Assembly: GCA_002284615.2 (NCBI GenBank)
Contig: MU069567.1
Span: 261,138-277,113, forward strand
Direction: 5' to 3'
Origin: Dunaliella salina
Lineage: Eukaryota > Chlorophyta > Chlorophyceae > Chlamydomonadales > Dunaliellaceae
DNA: 15,976 nucleotides
Part shown: piece by piece, positions 9,701 to 15,964 of the stretch
Position numbering within the stretch: position 1 is the first letter of the stretch
How the letters are laid out: each line of letters starts with the position of its first letter
Program-made: the position numbers and the translations under genes
The notes under the pieces: generated by a model
Database searches by the model: none
The model's input: the letters and a program-made list of their open reading frames with translations, nothing else
Told to the model about the DNA's origin: nothing

Positions 9701-11697
9701 CCCAGGCCTCCCAGGCGCACTGAGCCACTGTGCAACACAGGGCCTGCAAGTTTTGGGACAGCGCATGGTCAGCTGCCCAGCATTTTGTGTTTTGGTGATG
9801 AGGTTGCAGGGGGTGTGCCAGGTGTGCTGCAGCGGTGTTCCCAAGCTTCAAATCTGTGCATTTTGACCTTATTGACTCTTGAGTGCTGGAGCTCACTGTG
9901 CAGGCCAGCTGGGGTGCATGCATGCGCAACATACCCCTTGCCACCCACACATCATGCTTACAGCTACAGCTGCAGCGGCCTGTGTGCAGGTTCTTTCTTT
10001 TACCTTGGTGCAAGCCTGGGACAGGGTGGGGCAGGCCGTCCAAGCTGCTGCTGGCTCCAGGGTGCTCATTCCTGCTGGTCAAACCCCTGTGATAGCTGCT
10101 GTTGCTCCAGCTGTCCGGAGTCACTGCCCCAAAATTCAAATGAATGATTTATTGAATAAAAGAGAGTACTTGTGCCCCAAAAGCAGCGAGTTTGATGGCC
10201 CGTCAGAAAGGCAGCATTGTCCGACCTGTCAAAGTTTTGAACCTGACAGCTGTGCACCACAGCGCATAAAACAAGTGCGAACGAACTCTTTAATTAGTAT
10301 TTGATTACTTCAATTGCTCAGTTTGATCTGCCCGTGTTTTTTGGGGAGCGGGTCCGATCTATGTCAGGATGTACCCGTCCTGGATCTCCCCAGCCACTGC
10401 ACCATTCCAGATTCAGAAACCCAATTTTCCAACCAATTTTGCACCATAAAACCACTCATGAAGTTGAAAATGGGATTGGAGTAATTTGGTCGGGGGGTGA
10501 ACACCACTACAGTGGAACCAGCCAAATCTGAGTATGCAGAACTTTCAATTTGACCCTTGTGAGCAACTCTGCATACTCAGTTTATGCTGTTGGGTGGTCC
10601 AGGGTGGGGGGCTGGAAATCAGGCAAATCCTTGCCAGAATAGGGTCCCAGGGAACCACACCTTTGGCTTGCCTGACCCATAGAGATGTTTAAGCATTTCA
10701 TCAGGAGCATTTCCTGGGGGGTCCAGGGGGCAGGGACGGGGGTCCAGAAAATCGCCCAATTTTGGCAGGTAAATGGCGAGCGGGTATTTCTGACCAACCA
10801 CTGCACCATTCGAGGTCGCGGCGCTTTTGCTGGAACAAATGAAATATTTAAAGAAACTTTAAAAACTCAGCATGTGCTCCCTCCCTCAAATTTCGGCCCT
10901 AGAGCACCTCAGATGAAAGTCCGAGTGTTCCAGTTTCATGTTTGGTTGCACAAGCATGCGGACATCAAGTGAGCATATGCTCAGGCAGGCTGACAACTGG
11001 GGTATATTTCAGTCAAACACCCAGCTGTCACTGCTTGCCAGGAGCCACTCCCTACACCTACACACCTGGGCATCCAAACTTGGCAGGTATGCCTGGGAAG
11101 CATGCTAAATAAGCCCTCATACTCAGGTTGTGGCCACAGTGCTTGCTTGACTTCCAGTTTAGCACCACTTTTGCCTGGCAGACGCACTCATGCTCTAAGT
11201 GCTTTGGGGCCCAATTTCACACCCCCTTTTTTTCACTCCATCAGGTCAGGTTTGATACAAAAACTACCCAAGAGCCAAAAAATGGAGCAAGTTCGGGTCA
11301 AAACATGCATCATGGCACCCATTTGGCTGGGAATGGCCAATTTCGGCCTAAACACCTCAAAGTATGCCCCTGGCTCACCTGCAACACCTCATCCTCACTT
11401 TTTTGACGCAGAAGTGTTCCATGTATCAATATTAACTACTCTGCATACTGAGGTTGCTTGGAACCCTGTGGGGCAAGAACTCCTCGCTTTTTGACATAGC
11501 ATGCCTGGGCTGACTTGCAGTAAGCAGAAGGGCCAGGGAGAGTTATGATGAATTAGCCTGCTTGCCTCTGCACAACATCCCTGGAAGCCCAGATCTGTAT
11601 TTGTGCGAATGCATGCTTGTCAAGCCATGGTCCAGATGCGCTCGCATTTTGTGCGTGCATGCACGCGTCTGTGTGTGTGCGCATGCGCGCGCGCGCG

Positions 11698-11775
<78 letters not shown>

Positions 11776-12833
11776 GTTGTTACGCTCCCTAGTAAACTCC
11801 TCTTACCAGTGCCTGCACAGGCATCGATATTGATGTAAACATCGTAATCCAGTGACTGCCTCAGAGTTGTTGCGCCCCCCGGTCACCTTGTCTTACCAGT
11901 CAGTCCTAGAGGCATTGGCATTGATGTACACAATGTTTTACCGGTGCTTGGAGAGGCATTGAAATTGATGTGTACATAATGCATGATCCAGTGATTGCAG
12001 GTATTGATGTATACAATTATTATGATCCATTGATTACCTCAGTGTTGTCGCGCCCCCTGGTCACCTTGTCTTACCAGTCAGTTCTAGGCATTGACATTGA
12101 TGTACACAACGTCTTACCGGTACTTGGAGAGGCATTGAAATTGATGTATATATGCATAATCCAGAGATTGCAGGTATTGATGTATACAATTATCATGATC
12201 CATTGATTACCTCAGTGTTGTCGCGCCCCCTCACCAGTGCTTGCAGAGTTACCAACATTGGTGTTCATGATGTACAATCCAGTGATTGCAGATATTGATG
12301 GACGTAAATGTAATCCAGTGATTTCCTAAGTGTTGTCGCGCCCCCTGGTCGCCTTGTCTCACCAGTCAGTGCATGCAAAGGCATCGACATTGATGTAAAC
12401 ATCGTAATCCAGTGATTGCCTCAGTGTTGAAAGTGCTCCATGGTCACATTGTCTTGCCTGTCTGTGCTTGCAGGGGCATTGACATTGATGTACCAGTCAG
12501 TGCATTGACATTTATGTTCATTCAGTGCTTGCAGAGGCATTGACATTTATGTTCAGTCAGTGCTTGCAGAGGCAGTGACATTTATGTTCAGTCAGTGCTT
12601 GCAGAGGCAGTGACATTGATGTTCAGTCAGTGCTTGCAGAGGCATTGACATTTATGTTCAGCCAGTGCTTGCAGAGGCTTTCATATTCCTGTATATGATG
12701 CCATCCACGCAGGAAAAGGCGCGCATCCGCCTCAAGAACCACAAAACCAAGTACTCCTTGATCCACCCCAGCAAAGGGCTCAAGGGGGCGCCAATGAACC
12801 TGACGCTGGTGTGGCATGTGATGCCGCGCGTAG
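6034..12833 (+). CDS. SPC3: Signal peptidase complex subunit 3 (SPC3/SPC22-23), partial, three exons joined
   Basis: Model: join(6034..6114, 8707..8775, 12713..12833), giving 90 residues in one open frame with GT-AG introns and phase 0 at both internal junctions. SPC3 is a single-pass type II ER membrane protein. With the catalytic Sec11 subunit and other SPC subunits it removes signal peptides, and most of it lies in the lumen. The residues seen cover the luminal core: ADLRSVFSWNTKQLFLF, AEYSTP, NQVVLWDTII, GLKGAPMNLTLVWHVMP. An N-glycosylation sequon (NLT, near residue 79 of the joined part) lies where the family has its glycan. Full-length members have about 165-180 residues. The start codon, cytosolic tail and membrane anchor (about 75 residues) were not found upstream, and the last 15-20 residues are uncertain. 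Intron 1 contains the N at 6623. Confidence 0.9.
6115..6622 (+). other. SPC3 intron 1, proximal part, ending in (TG)n at the gap
   Basis: No coding signal. It starts with the donor GTAGCG. Degenerate TCTGCACTC/TCTGCATTC repeats follow (about 6170-6260), then two CTG runs (6261-6270 and 6278-6291). Next is a relative of the dispersed repeat of 1-839 (about 6425-6563: GTCAGCATTTTGCTG, GTCCATGTTTGGCTGTAATG, CATCCATGCATGGCAG). It ends with TCA followed by (TG)n at 6564-6622, which runs into the N. Confidence 0.75.
6564..6622 (+). repeat. (TG)n microsatellite ending at the assembly gap
   Basis: 59 bp of TG repeat preceded by CATCA. It stops at an N, after which the strand carries AC repeats instead of GT. 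A natural (GT)n tract would not switch polarity like this, so the two sides of the N are probably not adjacent. The preceding TCATGTGTG matches the family motif seen at 359-368, where it continues TAGCATCA. Confidence 0.95.
6623..6623. other. Assembly gap (single N)
   Basis: The only ambiguous base in the window. It separates (TG)n from the start of segment copy 2. A one-base N is probably a placeholder for a gap of unknown size. Confidence 0.9.
6678..6782. repeat. (CA)n microsatellite with CG runs, copy 2
   Basis: The same 105-bp alternating tract as at 894-998, with an identical repeat number. Independent copies of a (CA)36 tract would be expected to differ in length. Confidence 0.95.
7422..8582 (+). 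repeat. 52-bp minisatellite array, copy 2
   Basis: Second occurrence of the 52-bp/104-bp array described for 1638-2798, including the 21-bp sub-array at 7793-7916. In the gene model it lies in the distal part of SPC3 intron 1. Confidence 0.9.
8605..8672 (+). pseudogene. Partial copies of the 5' end of SPC3 exon 2, copy 2
   Basis: Same fragments as at 2821-2888. Here they directly precede the collinear exon 2. The nearer one (8643-8672) keeps 28 of 30 exon bases but lacks a TTGCAG acceptor and the downstream NQVVLWD codons, so inclusion in mRNA is unlikely. Confidence 0.75.
8707..8775 (+). CDS. SPC3: SPC3 exon 2 (collinear copy)
   Basis: 23 codons between TGTGTTGCAG (ending 8706) and GTGTGC (from 8776), phase 0 at both ends. 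It encodes AEYSTP, DSTV and NQVVLWDTIIQQK. In SPC22/23 proteins the AEY-x-T/S segment follows WN-x-KQ-x-F-x-(F/Y) directly, and (L/V)NQV-x-LWD-x-II comes next. Joining this exon to 6034-6114 restores that order exactly (LFLQ|AEYS). Its end joins exon 3 as QQK|EKARI. Confidence 0.93.
8776..11664 (+). other. SPC3 intron 2, proximal part, no recognisable gene
   Basis: Second copy of 2992-5880. It carries the same minor signals: B-box match at 8880-8890, TATAAAAG at 9245-9252 and the 13-bp inverted repeat at 10528-10580. No coding sequence is supported. Confidence 0.6.
11670..11773. repeat. (TG)n-(GC)11-(AC)33 alternating tract at the copy 2 edge
   Basis: About 104 bp of unbroken purine-pyrimidine alternation: (GC)11 at 11685-11706, then AC repeats at 11707-11773. 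It is one GC unit and about twelve AC units longer than the tract at 5886-5975. From 11774 the sequence is unrelated to that following copy 1. Confidence 0.95.
11774..12480 (+). repeat. Intron 2 tandem repeat, about 90-175 bp period
   Basis: Degenerate long-period repeat with no coding signal. The marker GTTGTCGCGCCCCCTGGTCA or a close variant appears near 11867, 12043, 12218, 12333 and 12424. Between markers are CTTGTCTTACCAGTCAGT, GAGGCATTGACATTGATGTA and AATCCAGTGATTGC. The first markers are about 175 bp apart and the later ones about 90-115 bp, so the unit has lost or gained pieces. It lies in SPC3 intron 2. Confidence 0.85.
12508..12684 (+). repeat. 35-bp minisatellite abutting SPC3 exon 3
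   Basis: About 4.5-5 copies of a 35-bp unit: CATTTATGTTCAGTCAGTGC, then TTGCAGAGGCAGTGA. The last copy fades at GAGGCTTTCATATTCC, about 28 bp before exon 3. Every copy carries TGCTTGCAG, which resembles a 3' splice site. There are no unique spacers, so this is not a CRISPR array. Confidence 0.92.
12713..12833 (+). CDS. SPC3: SPC3 exon 3 (conserved luminal C-terminal part)
   Basis: 40 codons plus one base, from CCATCCACGCAG (ending 12712) to the donor G|GTGAGT at 12834. It encodes EKARIRLKNHKTKY, SLIHPSKGLKG and APMNLTLVWHVMPRV. The GLKG-x-x-x-NLTL-x-WHVMP motif is typical of plant and algal SPC22/23; animals have WNVVP at this point. The AAC of the NLT sequon is at 12797-12799. A second possible donor, GTAGGT at 12830, would end the exon after MPR in phase 0. 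The choice decides which final exon fits. The frame also reads open upstream to 12665, but that part is repeat-derived and does not match the family. Confidence 0.93.
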
Positions 12834-13097
12834 GTGAGTTCAGCCCAGAGCTATGCACATGAGAGCGAGGAAAACGTGATGCAAACAGGGGGCGTTGTTT
12901 CGGGTAACATCTACAGGCACGGTTTATGACCAGTGCGAGTTTGTGAAACCGGAGTGTGGCATGTGATGCCGCGTGTGGGTGAGTTCAGCCCATAGCTATG
13001 CACATGAGAGCGAGAAGTATGGGGTGCAAACAGGGGGCATTGTTCCGGGTAACATCTACAGGCAAGGTCTGTGACCAGCGTATGAGTGTGAAACTGA
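12809..13097 (+). repeat. 145-bp tandem duplication covering the exon 3 end and its splice donor
   Basis: 12809-12953 and 12954-13097 are tandem copies, roughly 85-90% alike by eye. Each starts with the last 25 bp of exon 3 (GTGTGGCATGTGATGCCGCG), then GTGAGTTCAGCCCA, CTATGCACATGAGAGCGAG and GGTAACATCTACAGGCA. A third start at 13098 decays at once into a shorter repeat. The second copy keeps a GTGAGT donor behind codons for WHVMPRV, so a decoy donor lies 145 bp downstream of the real one. Confidence 0.9.
12917..12966 (+). CDS. Candidate SPC3 terminal exon, option A (weak)
   Basis: If exon 3 ends at the stronger donor (12833|GTGAGT, phase 1), an acceptor at ATCTACAG (ending 12916) opens a short frame MPRV-GTVYDQCEFVKPECGM and stop (TGA 12964-12966). 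The length and the G-x-hydrophobic-aromatic start are compatible with an SPC22/23 C-terminus. Against it, the intron would be only 83 bp when the others are several kb, no polypyrimidine tract precedes the acceptor, and the last codons fall in the repeat. The same acceptor in the second 145-bp copy leads to a different sequence. Confidence 0.2.
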
Positions 13098-13290
13098 GTG
13101 TGGCGTGTTGCGTGTGGTGCCGCACATGTGTAGAGTGGCATCTGGCATGTGATTCTGCAATTGTGCAGAGCGGCATGCGGTGCCGCACATGTGTAAAGTG
13201 GCATGTGGTGCCGCACATGTGTAGCGTGGCATGTGGTGCCGCACATGTGTAGAGTGGTATGTGGCATGCGATGCCGCACTTGTGTAGACT
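13098..13290 (+). repeat. 28-bp repeat derived from the exon 3 end
   Basis: Several copies of a 28-bp unit close to GGTGCCGCACATGTGTAGAG followed by TGGCATGT, clearest at about 13178-13262. The core TGGCATGTGRTGCCGC is the exon 3 sequence encoding WHVMPR. So a piece of exon appears to have seeded this minisatellite. Long minus-strand ORFs with Cys-Gly-Thr-Thr-Cys-His repeats over it are not genes. Confidence 0.85.
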
Positions 13291-13389
13291 CAGACAGATC
13301 CTTTGACCTGTGAATGAGTAGCCTATAAATCGGGCTGATGCTCATTGCCTGAATCGGAGCAGAGTGCGTGCGGATGTTATTACACCATT

Positions 13390-13853
13390 TGATGCGTTGA
13401 ATTGCTGGATTCTGGCCAGTATAGCAGAAGTTGCTTTGGTAGGCGAGCAGCATGAATACAGGACGCATATCCTCATGCAAGAAATCAATCGAGTATTGAG
13501 AATGCAGTTGTGGACCTGCGACTGGTGTGAACGTTGATGCCCTGAACTGCAAAATTCAGGCAAGTAAGGCTGATTACTTTGGTGGACAGGCAACATGGAA
13601 GTACATGATGGACCCATTGTTACGATGCTGCATCCATCAATCCACCACTCAGAACTCACAACTATATCTAACTGAAATTCAGTCTCATAACACCCATTGC
13701 AGCCATTTTTGTGTAAGTGCTCCGCACAGATCAGCCTGTTTTGCAAGAAAACAGGAAATGTGAAATTGATGGTGTATGTCTGGAATTGATTTGCCGCACA
13801 GGTCAGGCTGTCGACAGGGAGTGTAAAATTATTGGTGTTTACTTGCAATAGGC
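13390..13853 (+). repeat. Diverged tandem duplications 3' of SPC3 exon 3
   Basis: Two old tandem pairs are visible. GATGCGTTGAATTGCTGGAT at 13391 and GATGCCCTGAACTGCAAAAT near 13538 start segments that align loosely for about 80 bp. TCCGCACAGATCAGCCTGTT near 13720 and TGCCGCACAGGTCAGGCTGT near 13792 start a pair with a period of about 72 bp. No reliable coding sequence is present. In the option B model this is SPC3 intron 3. Confidence 0.6.
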
Positions 13854-13867
13854 CTCTGTTGTTGCAG

Positions 13868-13903
13868 CAAATGGCTGACATGTTCAACAGTGAAGGCTAC
13901 TGA
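13868..13903 (+). CDS. Candidate SPC3 terminal exon, option B
   Basis: A good acceptor, CCTCTGTTGTTGCAG ending at 13867, precedes 11 codons QMADMFNSEGY and TGA (13901-13903). With the alternative exon 3 donor (12830 GTAGGT, phase 0) the product ends MPR-QMADMFNSEGY. Plant members end with a similar segment of the form K-M-F-A-D followed by G-Y a few residues later, so M-A-D...G-Y is suggestive, though the usual LP-x-x-Y tail after it is missing. The weak points are the poorer donor and the loss of the conserved Gly after MP-x-(T/V). I prefer this to option A because of the acceptor and the residue pattern. Confidence 0.38.
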   Translation, partial: QMADMFNSEGY

Positions 13904-14021
13904 GTTCAGCAGGTGGTCACAAAGGGCGGGGGTTGTCTGGGGAAATTTTTCCTTGGTTGTCAGCATGAGTTTGGACACAAGTGCGCACAGCAAAAAGGGG
14001 AACGGACCATAGGAGCTGATG

Positions 14022-14029
14022 TTGAAAAG
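14022..14029 (+). repeat. Left 8-bp target-site duplication, TTGAAAAG
   Basis: Directly abuts the CAGGG end of the element at 14030. It matches TTAAAAAG at 14450-14457 in 7 of 8 positions. Confidence 0.8.
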
Positions 14030-14449
14030 CAGGGATGGGTCATACGTGAATACACGTATTTCCACGTATCCTTAAAATCGATGAAAAAACGCGTTTCATT
14101 TAAATGGCATTTTGCCAAACGTCAGAAAATACGTAGGTAAATCGCTTCGGCAGGCCATGTGAGACCTTCGACAGACCTTCGAGAGACCTTCGAGTGGCCT
14201 TCAGAAAGAGCTGCTGCGCACTTCGCCACCCAGCACCCTTCTTTTCTGGCATGTGTAAGTGTTTGTGGGCCTTGGAGGATGTGTGGGGATGGTCGGGGGG
14301 CTGTCGGAACCCCTCCTCGTGGTCCCTCCCACCCAAAACCCTCCCGGCCATTTTTGGCCCTCCCATTTCACGTATGTACGTGGCATACGCGTATTTTGCA
14401 CATATATACGCGTACCGTTAAGCTCAAACTCGCGTATGACCCAACCCTG
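14030..14449. mobile_element. Non-autonomous hAT-like element (420 bp MITE)
   Basis: Terminal inverted repeats of about 20 bp: the left end is CAGGGATGGGTCATACGTGA and the reverse complement of the right end is CAGGGTTGGGTCATACGCGA, matching at 18 of 20. CAGGG-type ends and an 8-bp target-site duplication (14022-14029 and 14450-14457) are standard for the hAT superfamily. The sub-terminal regions on both sides are rich in short TACGTG, ACGTAT and TACGCG motifs, possibly transposase-binding repeats. Inside is a short array of AGACCTTCGA (about 14161-14204). There is no transposase frame, so it would depend on a transposase supplied from elsewhere. Confidence 0.88.
14161..14204 (+). repeat. CCTTCGA short tandem array inside the MITE
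   Basis: Four degenerate 11-12 bp copies (GAGACCTTCGA, CAGACCTTCGA, GAGACCTTCGA, GTGGCCTTCAG) lie in the middle of the hAT-like element. Confidence 0.8.
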
Positions 14450-14457
14450 TTAAAAAG
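14450..14457 (+). repeat. Right 8-bp target-site duplication, TTAAAAAG
   Basis: Directly follows the CCCTG end of the element. It differs from the left copy by one base. Confidence 0.8.
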
Positions 14458-14677
14458 TGTACAAAGCTAGCTCACTCAGAGGCTTTCGTGCGCCCTGGCC
14501 TCTATCAGAGACCAACATGATGTCTGCAGTGAATTTTTTTTTAACTTTCTTTCCTTTCCTCAAAATGCAGTTTCAATGTGTAGCCTAGCAGTCATACGTT
14601 TTGACTGAGTGGCTCCTTTCTTGTGAACCTGTTTGCAGTGGTCATATCATACTGACATGTGCGGGGATGGCACTGAC
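14458..14677. other. Unassigned spacer
   Basis: No gene is visible. It has a pyrimidine-rich stretch around 14526-14562 ending in AATGCAG, which resembles a 3' splice site, but only two codons follow (TTT CAA) before TGTGTAGCC in the frame I checked, so I do not call an exon. Confidence 0.4.
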
Positions 14678-15210
14678 GTCTGCAAGGGTCAAAAGCACAT
14701 CTACTAGCAATGGCATGTATGAGGGTCACTCTAACACATCTGTTAGTAATCACACTTGCATCTGCCAGCAATCACAGTCATCACACTTGCATCTGCCAGC
14801 AATCACACTGACAACTGGAAGGACCACATCGACAACTGCAAGGTCATACGGTCATCTGGTAGCATCAGCGCTGACGTCCACATAGTGCACACGGACATCT
14901 ATGTGGAGCACACAAACATCTGCCAGCAATCACACTTGACATCTGCAAGGATCCACTGTAGCCTGCAAGGGTCTAAAGGACATCTGCTAGCAATGGCATT
15001 TATGAGGGTCACTCTAACACATCTGTTAGTAATCACACTTGCATTTGCCAGCAATCACACTGACAACTGCAAGGACCACACCGACAAGTGCAAGGTCATA
15101 AGTTCATCTGCTAGCAATGGCACTGATGTTCACAGGAGCACACCGACATCTATGAGGAGCACGTTGTCACCAGCCGGCAATCACACATAACAATTGCAAG
15201 AGATCACTGA
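14678..15210 (+). repeat. 283-bp tandem duplication built from CATCTGCCAGCAATCACAC units
   Basis: Block A (about 14678-14960) and block B (about 14961-15210) align at an offset of 283 bp. The stretch AGCAATGGCAT, then GAGGGTCACTCTAACACATC and TGTTAGTAATCACACTTGCA, is at about 14706-14761 and again at about 14989-15044. Each block is itself made of short related phrases (CATCTGCCAGCAATCACAC, GACAACTGCAAGGACCACA, TGACATCTGCAAGGGATC), so the region grew at more than one scale. The open frames here, rich in Thr, Ser and His, carry no domain. Confidence 0.85.
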
Positions 15211-15419
15211 TAAATCACACTGACATCTAAGGGATCGCACTGACATCTGCAAGGGATCTCAGCACAATCTGTCAGGGATATATTCACATCCTGAATCCAA
15301 ACTACTATGCAGGTTTCATGTACACACAATCCAGGACGTTTCCAGGGGGGCGCTTGCCAGGTGCGTACAAATTTCACAAATTTCAGCGGCAGCAGCCACA
15401 GGCGTATGATGGAGGGGAG

Positions 15420-15563
15420 CATAGGAAACCACATCCAGTGCGTTGAACCATTTTCAATTTCATTGACTGATGCGATTTGTGTTTCATTCTGGCCTAGCCT
15501 TTGTGCGCCCGACATGTGAATGCGGTAGATGGAATACGTTTCCCTGGGCAAAGCTCTATCCTC
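15420..15563 (-). CDS. Possible DUF1810-like coding fragment (minus strand)
   Basis: On the minus strand a frame opens after ACATGCAG (exon could begin at 15563) and reads EDRALPRETYSIYRIH, a stretch with GAQRLGQNETQIAS, then VNEIENGSTHWMWFP. DUF1810 (PF08837) has an AQ pair, about ten residues, E-(I/L)-x-x-G, then SHWMWFIFPQ. Here NEIENG and HWMWF (codons at 15426-15440) have similar order and spacing, but the K-x-S part is two residues shorter, and what follows is not GLG-like. It could be a decayed copy, an exon edge, or coincidence. The frame stays open to 15204 without further resemblance. No function is known for the family that I can name. Confidence 0.3.
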
Positions 15564-15674
15564 CTGCATGTCACAACGCCGTCTTCACAAGTCTGAAGTG
15601 TGCACTCCCCTCCCCTTCCTCTGGAACAGTGCATCTTTAAGTCCTCAACAATTGCTTGTTTGCTGATGGCCTTG

Positions 15675-15948
15675 TCAATGGATACAAAGATCCATATGCA
15701 TTATTTGTCTGCACCATTTGTCTGCACCATTTGTCGCATCATTTGTTGCATCATAGTCTGGATCATTTGTTGCACACGTCCTTTCGCTGGCCACTGCAGC
15801 TCCAGTCTTATCTTGTACCATTGTGCGTTTGATGGTTTCTGGCTGCAGACAAGTACATGCAGTAGCACGGGACAGCAGGCACCTTTCATCGTTCACAATC
15901 TCCATCTGAGCTGTTGCCATGAGCAACGTCTCTTGCTCATACCTTGGC
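15675..15948 (-). CDS. Unrecognised open frame, possible exon (minus strand)
   Basis: Minus-strand frame reading YEQETLLMATAQMEIVNDER, then CLLSRATACTCLQPETIKRT. The first 45 or so residues have balanced, protein-like composition. The stop TAA lies just upstream, followed by TCTTTGCCAAG, which might be a 3' splice site. The downstream third (Asn-Asp-Ala-Thr rich) is generated by the 12-bp repeat at 15699-15772 and is unlikely to be meaningful. I recognise no family. It could be an exon of the same gene as the fragment at 15420-15563, which lies downstream on the same strand. Confidence 0.2.
15699..15772 (+). repeat. 12-bp tandem repeat (CATTTGTCTGCAC type)
   Basis: Five to six degenerate copies of CATTTGTCTGCAC / CATTTGTCGCAT / CATTTGTTGCAT. 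Confidence 0.8.
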
Positions 15949-15964
15949 AAAGATTACTTTTCTT

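Larger units (their letters stand above)
6624..11704 (+). repeat. 5081-bp segment, copy 2 (the collinear copy)
   Basis: Matches 840-5920 at an offset of 5784 bp, starting directly after the N. Contents in order: CA microsatellite (6678-6782), dispersed-repeat relatives (about 7264-7384), 52-bp minisatellite (7422-8582) with its 21-bp sub-array (7793-7916), partial exon 2 copies (8605-8672), SPC3 exon 2 (8707-8775), and intron-like DNA (8776-11664). This copy lies between exon 1 and exon 3, which is the order the gene needs. Confidence 0.95.

Noticed and set aside
12508..12684. CRISPR array
   Set aside because: The 35-bp units are directly head to tail with no spacers, in a eukaryotic intron.
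12665..12712. Upstream extension of exon 3 from an in-frame ATG (MLAEAFIFLYMMPSTQ)
   Set aside because: It is encoded by the 35-bp repeat and does not match the family, and a good acceptor at 12712 joins exon 2 to EKARI exactly as conservation predicts.
12911..13552. 213-codon minus-strand ORF with Cys-Gly-Thr-Thr-Cys-His repeats
   Set aside because: It is an antisense reading of the 28-bp and 145-bp repeats derived from exon 3.
13342..13887. 181-codon minus-strand ORF
   Set aside because: It runs antisense over two diverged tandem duplications, with no recognisable domain.
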